DNA from: Pseudonocardia lacus
Lineage (GTDB): Bacteria; Actinomycetota; Actinomycetes; Mycobacteriales; Pseudonocardiaceae
Reading direction: 5' to 3'
Assembly (NCBI RefSeq): GCF_018531445.1
Contig: NZ_JAHDTH010000003.1
Coordinates: 26,175-90,174 of the forward strand
Length of the DNA: 64,000 bases
In this document: positions 22,992 to 31,122 of the stretch, one piece after another
Layout of the letters: every line of letters starts with the position of its first letter
Position numbering within the stretch: position 1 is the first letter of the stretch
Program-made: the position numbers and the translations under genes
The notes under the pieces: model-generated
Databases searched by the model: none
What the model was told of the DNA's origin: nothing
Seen by the model: the letters and a program-made list of their open reading frames with translations, nothing else

Positions 22992-23846
22992 TCAGGCGGA
23001 GGTGTCGGCAGGTCGGGTGACCAGGACCGGGCACGGGGCGTACTGCACCAGCACCTGGCTGGTGGAGCCCAGCAGCATGCCGCTGAACCCGCCGTGCCCG
23101 CGGTGGCCGACGACCAGCAGCCGCGCGGATTCGGCTTCCCCGAGCAGGGCGCGGACCGGCTGGTCGGGCAGGACCCGGGACTCGACCGCCACCCCGGGGT
23201 GCGCCGGCCGGTGCACGGCCAGGCGCTGGGCCAGCAGGTCCTCCGCCCGGGCGGCGAGCGTGCTCCAGTCCTCGGTCAACCGGACGACCGAACCGCTCGG
23301 CCCGGGCACCACGTCGCTCCACGTGTGCACCGCGACCAGCCGGGCGCCCCAGCCGGCCGCGATGGCGAACGCCTCGGCGAGCGCGGCGTCACTGGTCGGC
23401 GACCCGTCCACGCCGACGACGACCGGTCCCTGCTGGGGTGGCGCGGCGTCGGGGGAGCCGCCCCGGACGACCGCGACCGGGCAGGCGGCGTGGGTGACCA
23501 GCGCGAGGGCGACCGAGCCGGCGAGCATGCCCGGGTAGGCGTCCGCGCCCCAGCCGCCGACCACGACGAGCCGGGCCTGCCGGGCGGAGTCGAGCAGCAG
23601 CGTGGCCGGCGTACCGGGCTGCACGCGAACCTCGATCTCGGCGGCCCCGCGCCGCCGGACGTCGTCCGGCAGCCGGTCGAACCACGGGGGAGGCCCGGCC
23701 GGGTCGGTCCCCGCGGGCACCGCGTGCACGACGGTCAGGCGCGTCCCTCGGCGGGTCGCCTCCCGCGCCGCCCACTGCGCCGCGTGCCACGCGGACGTCG
23801 ACCCGTCGACCCCCACGACCACTGATCCGCCTTCGGCACCGGACAC
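22992..23846 (-). CDS. universal stress protein, two UspA domains
   Basis: 284 residues with two tandem UspA domains. The first begins VVVGVDGSTSAWHA near 9 and the second VVVGVDGSPTSDAAL near 148. The second domain carries the ATP-binding signature GHRGHGGFSGMLLGSTS (G-x2-G-x9-G-S/T type); the first has a weaker form (GGWGADAYPGMLAGSVA). It probably binds ATP and acts in dormancy or oxygen-limitation stress, as tandem Usp proteins do in actinomycetes. GTG 23846 has GAGGAGGGG upstream. Confidence 0.85.
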   Translation of the reverse strand: MSGAEGGSVVVGVDGSTSAWHAAQWAAREATRRGTRLTVVHAVPAGTDPAGPPPWFDRLPDDVRRRGAAEIEVRVQPGTPATLLLDSARQARLVVVGGWGADAYPGMLAGSVALALVTHAACPVAVVRGGSPDAAPPQQGPVVVGVDGSPTSDAALAEAFAIAAGWGARLVAVHTWSDVVPGPSGSVVRLTEDWSTLAARAEDLLAQRLAVHRPAHPGVAVESRVLPDQPVRALLGEAESARLLVVGHRGHGGFSGMLLGSTSQVLVQYAPCPVLVTRPADTSA

Positions 23847-23966
23847 TGCCCCTCCTCGCGGACTGTGGCTGCGGGGGACACTAGCGCGCCTGGTCCGCCG
23901 TCCGCAGTGCCCGGGACGGTCGGGACGCCCCTGCGCCGGGTCCTCGGTCGCGTCCTGGGTGGACGT

Positions 23967-24425
23967 TCAGCCGGCGGCGTCGTCGGGCGCACCCTCCGGC
24001 GCGTCGCTCCACGCGGGCAGCGTGAGCACGGGCTGGAGGCGGTGCAGCTCCGCGCGGTGCAGGGCGCTCAGCCGGGCGAGGACGCGCTCGCCGTGGTCGG
24101 TCAGCAGCACCCGCACCAGGCGGCGGTCGTCCGGGTCGGGGGCACGCGCGACCAGCCCCTCGGCCTGCGCCCGGTTGACCAGTTCGACCACGCTGTGGTG
24201 GCGCAGCTGGAGGCGGTCGGCGACTTCGCGAACCGTCGCCCAGTCGCGGCCGGGAAAGCCCTTGAGCGCGAGCATCAGCTGGTACTGCTGCGGGGTGAGC
24301 CCGTCGCGGCGCACGGTCTCCTCGCTGAAGCGCAGGTAGCGGCGGATCCCGAAGCGGAAGCGGGCGAGCGCCTCGAAGTCGTGCTTGGACAGCGGTGCCG
24401 ATCCCGCGTCGTCGGCCGCCGTCAT
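23967..24425 (-). CDS. MarR-family regulator
   Basis: 152 residues with a winged helix-turn-helix: WATVREVADRLQLRHHSVVELVNRAQAEGLV (about 65-95) is the recognition region and DPDDRRLVRVLLT the wing. Flanking helices form the dimer interface. ATG 24425, or GTG 24437 with GGGGAACGAG upstream. It is divergent from the SPFH-usp operon, and the overlapping ATCGT palindromes between them are its probable operator, so it may repress both directions. Confidence 0.85.
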   Translation of the reverse strand: MTAADDAGSAPLSKHDFEALARFRFGIRRYLRFSEETVRRDGLTPQQYQLMLALKGFPGRDWATVREVADRLQLRHHSVVELVNRAQAEGLVARAPDPDDRRLVRVLLTDHGERVLARLSALHRAELHRLQPVLTLPAWSDAPEGAPDDAAG

Positions 24426-24495
24426 CCTCCGCGCCACCTCGTTCCCCGCAATGTTGACCGCAATGTTCCCGGCAATGCGTCCGCGCCGTGATCGT

Positions 24496-24524
24496 ATCGT
24501 ACTACGATGTATCGTGTTACGATA
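24496..24524. promoter_or_regulatory. overlapping palindromes ATCGTA-C-TACGAT and TATCGT-GTT-ACGATA
   Basis: An AT-rich 29-base island between the divergent marR and SPFH genes. The first inverted repeat is 24496-24508 and the second 24510-24524. The inner half sites also pair with each other (ACGAT-GT-ATCGT). Four ATCGT/ACGAT half sites in 29 bases suggest two MarR dimers binding side by side. Confidence 0.65.
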
Positions 24525-24624
24525 GGAATCGGTAGCTGGTCGGCCCTGGCCGTCGCCGTGACGGCGGGCGCTGGTTTGGACGGCGTGGCGGGTTCGACCG
24601 CACCGGGTGGGACTGGAGGACGAC

Positions 24625-25506
24625 ATGCTCATCACGCTGATCGTGCTGGCCATCGCCGCAGCCGTGCTGCTGGTCGCGAGCGGTGCCCGGATCGTCAAGC
24701 AGTACGAGCGGGGCGTGGTGTTCCGCTTGGGTCGGGTCCTTCCCGAGACGCGCGGCCCGGGGCTCGCGCTGCTCGTCCCGTTCGTCGATCGGCTGCGCAA
24801 GGTCAGCATGCAGATCGTCACCCAGCCCGTCCCCGCCCAGGACGGCATCACCCGCGACAACGTGACGGTCCGCGTGGACGCGGTCCTCTACTACCGCGTC
24901 GTCGACCCGGTGCGGGTGGCGGTCGACGTGCAGGACTACAGCTCGGCGGTGCTGCAGGTCGCGCAGGCCTCGCTGCGCTCGATCATCGGCAAGAGCGAGC
25001 TGGACGACCTGCTGTCCAACCGGGAGCGGCTCAACCAGGGCCTGGAACTGATGATCGACAGTCCGGCGGTCGGGTGGGGCGTGCACATCGACCGCGTGGA
25101 GATCAAGGACGTGGCGCTGCCCGAGTCGATGAAGCGGTCGATGTCGCGGCAGGCCGAGGCCGAGCGCGAGCGGCGGTCCCGGGTGATCACGGCCGACGGC
25201 GAGCTGCAGGCCTCGCGGACGATGGCGCAGGCCGCCGAGGTGATGTCCGAGCACCCCGCCGCGCTGCAGTTGCGGCTCCTGCAGACCGTCGTCGAGGTCG
25301 CCGCGGAGAAGAACTCCACGCTGGTGCTGCCCTTCCCGGTGGAGCTGCTGCGCTTCCTGGAACGCACCACACCCGCCGGCGACGCGGCCCGGCCCACCGA
25401 GAAGCCCGCGGAGCCCGAGAAGCCCGCGGTCGCAGCGCGCCGACCGGACCCCGAGCACGGCAACGGCGTCGTCGCCGCACCGCCCGCCGGGACCGTCCCG
25501 CGATGA
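24625..25506 (+). CDS. SPFH/stomatin-like membrane protein
   Basis: 293 residues. One N-terminal membrane helix (LITLIVLAIAAAVLLVASG) is followed by an SPFH domain (~25-190) with YERGVVFRLGRVL and the stomatin-like DGITRDNVTVRVDAVLYYRV. A coiled coil (SMSRQAEAERERRSRVITAD) and a charged C-terminal tail follow. Such proteins oligomerise as membrane-microdomain scaffolds and can modulate proteases or channels; no NfeD-type partner is present. GGAGGA precedes ATG 24625. It overlaps the usp gene by 4 bases (ATGA). Confidence 0.88.
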   Translation: MLITLIVLAIAAAVLLVASGARIVKQYERGVVFRLGRVLPETRGPGLALLVPFVDRLRKVSMQIVTQPVPAQDGITRDNVTVRVDAVLYYRVVDPVRVAVDVQDYSSAVLQVAQASLRSIIGKSELDDLLSNRERLNQGLELMIDSPAVGWGVHIDRVEIKDVALPESMKRSMSRQAEAERERRSRVITADGELQASRTMAQAAEVMSEHPAALQLRLLQTVVEVAAEKNSTLVLPFPVELLRFLERTTPAGDAARPTEKPAEPEKPAVAARRPDPEHGNGVVAAPPAGTVPR

Positions 25507-26408
25507 GCGGCGGTCCGGCCCTGGTCGTCGTGGCCGTGGACGACGCGGGCACCAGCGACGAGGCGGTGGAGTGGGCGGCGGCCGAGGCTGCGGTCCAGCG
25601 GTGCCCGCTGCACCTCGTGCACCGGGCCGGCCCCGCGGCGGTCGGCGATCCCTGCGGCCTCACCCTGCCGGTCACCGCGCCGCAGCCGGACACGGACGCC
25701 GACCTGGTGCTGGCCGACGCGCTCGACCTTGCCCGCCGGATCGCCCCGGACGTCCCGATGTCCGCCCGGCCGATCACCGGCCCGCTCGCCCCGGCGCTGC
25801 TCGCCGAGACCCGCCGCGCGCGGCTGCTCGTGCTCGGCGGGCGCCCGCACTGCCGCCTGCGCCAGCTGCTGGTCGGCTCGGTGCCCGTGGCGGTGGCCGC
25901 CGCGGCGGCCTGCCCGGTGGTCATCGTGCGGGCCCGCGCGAAGGCCGATGGCGGGCAGCCGGGCCCACCACGGGTCGTGGTGGGGATCGACGGCGGCGCG
26001 GTGGACGCGGCCGCCATCGGCTTCGCCTTCCGGGCGGCCCGCCAGCGCTGCATCCCGCTGACCGCCGTGCACGCCTGGTCGCCGGACCTGCCGGCCGACC
26101 TCGACGCCCCGGCCGTCCGCGCAGCGGACGCCGAGCGGCTCGCGCGTCGCGTCCTCGACCGCGCCCTCGCGCCATGGCTGCCGCTGTACCCGGACGTGGT
26201 GGTGCGCGCCGAGCTCGTCCCGGCGCGGCCCGGCAGCGCCCTGGTCGCCGGGTCGCACGGAGCTGCCCTGCTGGTCGTCGGCAGTCGGGGGCGGGGCCCG
26301 GTGGTGGGCGCGCTGCTCGGCTCGGTCGGCCAGATCGCGCTGCGCCGCGGCCGCACGCCGCTGGCCATCGTTCGCGCTGGTAGCGCTCCCGTCGCGCACG
26401 CGTCCTGA
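25503..26408 (+). CDS. universal stress protein, two UspA domains
   Basis: 301 residues with two UspA-like halves: VVVAVDDAGTSDEAVEWA near 8 and VVVGIDGGAVDAAAIGFA near 160. The second half has the nucleotide-binding signature GSRGRGPVVGALLGSVGQ; the first half has a looser GGRPHCRLRQLLVGSVP. Translation is coupled to the SPFH gene through ATGA, so its product may work at the same membrane sites. A perfect hairpin 60 bases downstream probably ends the operon. Confidence 0.82.
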   Translation: MSGGPALVVVAVDDAGTSDEAVEWAAAEAAVQRCPLHLVHRAGPAAVGDPCGLTLPVTAPQPDTDADLVLADALDLARRIAPDVPMSARPITGPLAPALLAETRRARLLVLGGRPHCRLRQLLVGSVPVAVAAAAACPVVIVRARAKADGGQPGPPRVVVGIDGGAVDAAAIGFAFRAARQRCIPLTAVHAWSPDLPADLDAPAVRAADAERLARRVLDRALAPWLPLYPDVVVRAELVPARPGSALVAGSHGAALLVVGSRGRGPVVGALLGSVGQIALRRGRTPLAIVRAGSAPVAHAS

Positions 26409-26467
26409 CGGCGTCGCCCGCGGGGCGAGGACGGCTGACCGACGGTGAGGGCCCGAAGGGCGCGACA

Positions 26468-26484
26468 TTGCCGGCACCCGGCAA
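26468..26484 (+). terminator. hairpin TTGCCGG-CAC-CCGGCAA
   Basis: A perfect 7-base stem with a 3-base loop, 60 bases after the usp stop and upstream of the next small gene. It lacks a T-tract. Its position fits an operon terminator. Confidence 0.5.
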
Positions 26485-26594
26485 CACGACGGGTTCGGCT
26501 CTGCGATGCTCGACCGTGGTGGCGCGACCGGATCGACGAGAACATGGAATCGATCCGAGAAAGTCCAGTGCACCGCCCGAGAGAGGGAAGAACA

Positions 26595-26789
26595 ATGCCG
26601 CACCCCGCCTCCGTCGCGATTCCCCGAGCGACCAACGGAAATCCGTCCCATTCGGCTGTTCGGACGTCGGTCGCGCGCCTGTCGGTGCGGCCCGTCGGGA
26701 CCGCGGAACCGAGCGGCCACCTGATCGACATCGTCGAGGAGTGGGGCCAGCAGTCGTTTCCCGCGAGCGATCCGCCGGCCAACTGGTGA
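26595..26789 (+). CDS. small conserved-type protein with C-terminal QSFPASDPPANW motif
   Basis: 64 residues. The C-terminal EEWGQQSFPASDPPANW is a motif seen at the end of many short bacterial proteins of unknown role, often near stress genes. The N-terminal 40 residues are Ser/Arg/Pro-rich and probably disordered. ATG 26595 lies 5 bases after a GAGAGGGAAG sequence. It precedes a STAS-like gene by 41 bases on the same strand. Confidence 0.7.
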   Translation: MPHPASVAIPRATNGNPSHSAVRTSVARLSVRPVGTAEPSGHLIDIVEEWGQQSFPASDPPANW

Positions 26790-26830
26790 GAGGGCTGGTG
26801 AGAGGACCGCTGAGGAAGGAGGTACCGCAG

Positions 26831-27208
26831 ATGGGTACGGCGACTGTGGACGAAGCCCGGTTTGCCTCGGTGCGGGAGCGGGAGCAGGTCGTGCTCGCAC
26901 TGGTCGCGCACCAGGTCGCCGACCTGGCACGCACCATCCCCTACCTGGTCGCCGACGTCCGTCGGCGGTTGGGGGAGGTGGCCGGGCCAGGGGAGGCCGA
27001 CGTCGTGATCGACCTCTCGGCGGTGCCGCCGGCCCCGGCGTGCGCGCCCCTGCTGCTGCTCTTCCGGCTCGTGCGCCGGCTCGTGGGCCCGGCCGCGCGG
27101 GTGCTGGTCACCGGCGTCGCGCCGGCTCTGTCGGCGTGCCTGGTGTCCGGGCTCCCGGACGGGGTGGTGCTGGTCGACCGGAGCGGGCGGCACTGGTCGG
27201 GCTCGTAG
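26831..27208 (+). CDS. possible STAS-like protein
   Basis: 125 residues behind a very strong GGAAGGAGG sequence. The stretch DVVIDLSAVPPAPACAPLLL and later LVTGVAPALSACLVSGLPDG resemble the alternating beta-strand/helix order of STAS (anti-sigma antagonist) domains. The usual phosphorylatable Ser/Thr after the second strand is replaced by APA, so classic SpoIIAA-type control would not apply. The family call is tentative. Confidence 0.5.
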   Translation: MGTATVDEARFASVREREQVVLALVAHQVADLARTIPYLVADVRRRLGEVAGPGEADVVIDLSAVPPAPACAPLLLLFRLVRRLVGPAARVLVTGVAPALSACLVSGLPDGVVLVDRSGRHWSGS

Positions 27209-27224
27209 ATCGGGACGGGCGGGG

Positions 27225-28427
27225 TCAGGACGGGCCCGGCACCTCGTCCGGCCAGCCCAGCAGCCGGGCGCCGAGGGTGGCGGCCTGGATGGTGAACCGC
27301 TGGGTGGGGTCGGTGGGGTCGTGGCCGGTCAGGTGGTGGATGCGGTCGAGGCGGTAGGTGACCGCGCGGGGGGATAGGTGCAGCCTGCGGGCCGTCTCGG
27401 TGGTGACGCCGCCGGTGGCGAAGTAGGCCTCCAGGGTGGTGAGCAGGGGGTCGGCGCCGCCGCGGGCGTCGACCAGCGGGCCCAGGACGCTGTGCACCAG
27501 GTCGGTGATGGCGGGTTGGTCGCGCAGCAGGACGCGGTAGATCAGCAGTTGGTCGGCGTGGATCACCGGGGCGGTCAGTTTCAGCCGCACGGCCGTGTCG
27601 AGGCCGTCGCGGGCCTCCTCGTAGGAGCGGGGGATGCCGTAGGAGCCCGGGTGCGCCCGGCCGACCGCCACCCGCCACGGCCCGCCGCGGGGGGCCCGAC
27701 TCAGCTCGGCGTGCAGGAAGTCGCCCAGGCGGCGGGTGGGGTCGGGTGGGTCGGTGGGGGCGATCACCACGATCCAGCCGTCCTTCGTGGCCACCAGGAC
27801 CTCGCGGTCGCCGACCCGGTTGACCACGGCGCGTTCCAGGTCGCTGATGACGGGGTCGGCGCCGTCGAGGGGGTGGGTGGGCGCGGCGAGGGCGACCTGG
27901 TGCGGGCGGGCCATGTCGAGGCCGAAGGGCTCGGCCCGCTCGACGAGGCGGGCGACGTCGGCGTCGCCGCGCAACAGGTCCTCGATGAACTCGCGGCGCT
28001 GGTTCTCCTCCCAGCGCACCTGCTGGCGGCGGGCGTCGGTGTAGCCCTGGGCGAGGCGCGCGACGGCGGCGTCGACGACGAACAGGACCGCGTCGGTGGC
28101 GGTGCGCACGACCTCGCTGTCGGAGGAGCGCACGACGATCGGCAGCCGGGTCCACATCAGCCGCGCGGCGGACAGGTACAGCTGCACGACGCTGCCCGCC
28201 GAGACGCCCGTCTGCGCGGCCCGCCTGCCCTGCTCGGCGACGGCGTCGAGCTCGGTGCCGTGCGGGCGCCTGCCGCTCACCGCGGCGTCGGCGAGCAGGG
28301 CGAGGTAGTCGCCGAGCAGCTCGGCGGGAACCCCGACGTCGCGGGCCGCTCGCTGGGCCACCTCGGCCAGCCACGTGCTGTCGGACCGGGCCGGGAGCGC
28401 GCCGGTGTGCTGCTGCTGGTCCACCAT
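27225..28427 (-). CDS. PucR/CdaR-family transcriptional regulator
   Basis: 400 residues. The C-terminal PucR helix-turn-helix is TLEAYFATGGVTTETARRLHLSPRAVTYRLDRIHHLTG (about 335-372), a clear family signature. A GGDEF-like CdaR middle domain spans ~165-290, and an N-terminal helical RsbR/RsbT-type domain is suggested by SVVQLYLSAARLMWTRL. ATG 28427 has GGGAGGAC upstream. It lies downstream of gre and dksA-like genes on the same strand. Its targets are not evident. Confidence 0.82.
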   Translation of the reverse strand: MVDQQQHTGALPARSDSTWLAEVAQRAARDVGVPAELLGDYLALLADAAVSGRRPHGTELDAVAEQGRRAAQTGVSAGSVVQLYLSAARLMWTRLPIVVRSSDSEVVRTATDAVLFVVDAAVARLAQGYTDARRQQVRWEENQRREFIEDLLRGDADVARLVERAEPFGLDMARPHQVALAAPTHPLDGADPVISDLERAVVNRVGDREVLVATKDGWIVVIAPTDPPDPTRRLGDFLHAELSRAPRGGPWRVAVGRAHPGSYGIPRSYEEARDGLDTAVRLKLTAPVIHADQLLIYRVLLRDQPAITDLVHSVLGPLVDARGGADPLLTTLEAYFATGGVTTETARRLHLSPRAVTYRLDRIHHLTGHDPTDPTQRFTIQAATLGARLLGWPDEVPGPS

Positions 28428-28532
28428 GGCCGTCCTCCCGCCGTCTCCCGCCGAGATGGTGCTCGTCACCGCGACCATCGCACGCCGAGGGCGCGAGGCG
28501 CCCAGGGCATGCCCGGCGCGGCGCAGATCGAC

Positions 28533-28925
28533 TCAGCGCGCGTCGTCGACCGCGGTGGCCTGGCAGGCCGGGCAGAGCCGGGTCCGGGGGATCGCCTGCA
28601 GCAGCACCCAGGGGATCGGCCCCGCGCACCCCCGGCAGCGCGTGTAGCGCCCCTGCCGCATCGCGGCCAACGCGTCGTCGATGTCGGTCAGGGCGCGGCG
28701 CGCACCGTCCAGCACGGCGGCCCGCACCTCGGCCAGCGCGGTGCCGTCCGGGTCGACGGCCGCGGACGGCGGGACGGCCAGCTGCTCGACGCGGAAGCGG
28801 CGCTCGGCCTGCAGCGCGGCCCGCAGCCCGGCGAGCTGCGGCGGATCGGGCTCGCGCCGGCCGGGACGCCGGCCGGGACGGCGGCCGGGTCTCTGCGGCG
28901 GCGGGCGGTGCGTGGTGACGGGCAC
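28533..28925 (-). CDS. DksA/TraR-type zinc-finger protein
   Basis: 130 residues. The C-terminal C4 zinc finger CRGC...CPAC (about 96-122) and preceding helix DDALAAMRQGRYTRC match the DksA/TraR family, which binds the RNA polymerase secondary channel. The N-terminal coiled-coil region is short. A basic Pro-Gly-Arg-Arg repeat at ~12-24 is unusual. GTG 28925 follows GAGGAGG. It lies 45 bases downstream of a Gre-factor gene, whose product would compete for the same channel. Confidence 0.75.
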   Translation of the reverse strand: MPVTTHRPPPQRPGRRPGRRPGRREPDPPQLAGLRAALQAERRFRVEQLAVPPSAAVDPDGTALAEVRAAVLDGARRALTDIDDALAAMRQGRYTRCRGCAGPIPWVLLQAIPRTRLCPACQATAVDDAR

Positions 28926-28970
28926 GGCGACCTCCTCGGGTCGACGGGTGGTCCGGAGCGGAGCAGGGGA

Positions 28971-29453
28971 TCAGGGGTGGTGGGCGCCGTAGGGCACCGC
29001 GCGCAGCAGCGTGACCCGCATGTCGCGGCCGTCGGGCAGCGCGTAGCGGCGCCGCTCGCCCTCGCGCGCCCCGACCAGCGCCCGCCCCAGCGGGGAGTCG
29101 GGCGAGCAGGTCTCGACGCCGGGGTTCGCGCTGTCGTCGCGGTGGGCGAGCAGGAACGTCTCGGGATCGGGGTCGTCGTCGAACCGGACGGTGAGCACCA
29201 TCCCGGGCTCGGCGACGCCGTCGTCGGGGGGCGTGCTCACCTGCGCGTCGCGCAGGATCTCCTGCAGCCGCCGGATCCGGGCCCGCTGCTCGCGGCGGTC
29301 GTCGAGCGACTTCTGCTCGGACAACGGGTCGCCGGTGTCGCGCACGTCCGCGCGCGCTGGCGGCGCCTGGGTGTGTCGCCGTACAAGCTCGGTCAGCTCG
29401 GCCTGCAGCCGCTCGTGGGCGTCCCGGGTCAGCCAGACCTGTGCTCTGCTCAT
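28971..29453 (-). CDS. GreA/GreB-family transcription factor
   Basis: 160 residues. The N-terminal ~75 residues form the coiled-coil stalk (WLTRDAHERLQAELTELVRR ... REQRARIRRLQEILRDA) and the C-terminal domain has PDSPLGRALVGAREGERRRY, the FKBP-like Gre fold (SPIGKALLGKKVGD type). The stalk is interrupted by a polar loop (APPARADVRDTGDPLSEQKSLDD), so the acidic tip that drives RNA cleavage should be checked. GAGGAGGATCG precedes ATG 29453. It heads a run with the DksA-like gene. Confidence 0.8.
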   Translation of the reverse strand: MSRAQVWLTRDAHERLQAELTELVRRHTQAPPARADVRDTGDPLSEQKSLDDRREQRARIRRLQEILRDAQVSTPPDDGVAEPGMVLTVRFDDDPDPETFLLAHRDDSANPGVETCSPDSPLGRALVGAREGERRRYALPDGRDMRVTLLRAVPYGAHHP

Positions 29454-29765
29454 CGATCCTCCTCTGGTGGGCGCCGGGCCGAGGGCGTACGGGTGCGCGG
29501 GCGGACGTGCCGCGGCGCGACCCGGCCCGTCGGCGACGGCCACCGTGCGGGCCAGGCACAGCCAGAGCTACCACGCTTCGGCAACCTGCGGCCACACGCT
29601 GGAGAAAGGCTGCCGGTCGTCGGCAGCGAAGACGGCGGAGTGTTGCGGAGCGCGCACCCTGCCGGCCACGTCGGACCACCGCACAGTGGTGGAAAGGGCG
29701 TGCAGCCGCGTGCCCAGGTCGATCGCGCACGCCGAGCGACCGGGCTGGAGACGAGGAGCAAGGGG
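29454..29765. other. 312-base divergent intergenic region, no gene seen
   Basis: It lies between the gre start (minus) and the amino-acid-oxidase-like gene start (plus). The only structures noted are short inverted repeats, TGCCG-GTCGT-CGGCA near 29611 and CCACC-N7-GGTGG near 29680. It presumably contains both promoters; no clear -10/-35 pair stands out. Confidence 0.5.
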
Positions 29766-31031
29766 ATGTCGAGCGAACAGGTGCGACCGCGCCGGGGTGG
29801 CGCGGGGGTGGCTGTGGTGGGGGCCGGGATGGTGGGCCTGTCCACCGCGTGGTTCCTGCAGGAGCGCGGGATCGACGTGGAGGTGCTCGAACGGCGCACT
29901 CCGGGTGCCGGCGCCTCGTGGGGCAACGCCGGCTGGCTGGCCCCGGCGCTGACCACCCCGCTGCCTTCACCCGACGTGCTCGGCTACGGGATGCGGGCGG
30001 TTCTCGACCCGGCCTCGCCGGTGTACGTGCCGATCAGCGCCCGCCCGGCGCTGTGGCGGTTCCTGACGGGGTTCGCCCGCCACTGCACCCCCGCCCGCTG
30101 GACGCGGGCGATGACGGCGCTGCGACCGCTCAACGAACGGGCGCTGGACGCCTTCGACGAGCTCGCCGCCGGTGGCGTCGACGCCGACACCCCCGTCGCC
30201 GACCCGTTCCTGGCCTGCTTCCACGGGTCCGACGGGCAGCAGGCGATGCTCGCCGAGCTCGCCGAGCTGGCCGAGCTCGGGCAGAAGGCCGGGTTCGAGG
30301 CCCTCGACGGGGCCGAGGCCCGCCGCCGCAACCCCGCCCTCACCGAGCACGTCACCGCCGCGGTGCAGTTGCACGACCAGCGCTTCATCGATCCGCCCGC
30401 CTTCGTGGCCGCGCTGGCCCACGCGGTTGCCCGGCGCGGCGGGCGGTTGCGCCTCGGCTGCGAGGTGCGCAGCGTGTACGACCAGGTCGACGGCGTCCGC
30501 GTCGAGACCACGTCGGGCCGGCGCCGCTACGACGCGGTGGTCCTGGCCCCCGGCGCGTGGATGCCCGACCTCGTCGGGCGCCTCGGCGTGCGGGTCCCGG
30601 TGCAGGCCGGGCGCGGCTACAGCTTCAGCGTCGCCGCCGACACCCCGCTGCCGGGCCCGGTCTACCTGCCCGACCAGCGGGTCGCCTGCACGCCCCTGGG
30701 CGGGCGGCTGCGGATCGCCGGGATGATGGAGTTCCGCGGCCCCGACGACCCGCTCGACCCGCGCCGGGTGCGGGCCGTGGTCGAGGCGGCCCGCCCGTTC
30801 TTCACCGGGCTGCGGCTCGACGACCGCCGCGACGAGTGGGTCGGGTCGCGGCCCTGCACCCCCGACGGGCTCCCGCTGGTCGGGCGCACCCTCGTACCGC
30901 GGGTGTACGCCGCGGGCGGGCACGGCATGTGGGGCATCGTGCTCGGCCCGCGCACGGGTCAGCTGCTCGCCGAGGCCGTCGCGACCGGTCGCGTGCCCGA
31001 CGACCTGCGCCCGCTCGACCCGCTGCGCTGA
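29766..31031 (+). CDS. DadA-like FAD-dependent amino-acid oxidoreductase
   Basis: 421 residues of the DAO family, most like the small subunit of D-amino-acid dehydrogenase. The FAD-binding start VAVVGAGMVGLSTAWFLQERG is at ~16-36, with ERRTPGAGASWGNAGWLAP next (the GNAG motif is typical of DadA). The end, RVYAAGGHGMWGIVLGPRTGQLLAE, closes the FAD site. It would oxidise a D-amino or imino acid to a keto acid and pass electrons to a quinone. The NDH-2 gene follows 91 bases downstream on the same strand. ATG 29766 has AAGGGG upstream. Confidence 0.82.
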   Translation: MSSEQVRPRRGGAGVAVVGAGMVGLSTAWFLQERGIDVEVLERRTPGAGASWGNAGWLAPALTTPLPSPDVLGYGMRAVLDPASPVYVPISARPALWRFLTGFARHCTPARWTRAMTALRPLNERALDAFDELAAGGVDADTPVADPFLACFHGSDGQQAMLAELAELAELGQKAGFEALDGAEARRRNPALTEHVTAAVQLHDQRFIDPPAFVAALAHAVARRGGRLRLGCEVRSVYDQVDGVRVETTSGRRRYDAVVLAPGAWMPDLVGRLGVRVPVQAGRGYSFSVAADTPLPGPVYLPDQRVACTPLGGRLRIAGMMEFRGPDDPLDPRRVRAVVEAARPFFTGLRLDDRRDEWVGSRPCTPDGLPLVGRTLVPRVYAAGGHGMWGIVLGPRTGQLLAEAVATGRVPDDLRPLDPLR

Positions 31032-31122
31032 TCCGGCGCGCCGCCGGGGTTTCCGCGGGGCGGATGCGTGGTAGGCAAGCACGTCCGCGTTCCGCCGGAC
31101 GAGTGCCGAGGAGGTCGCCGCG

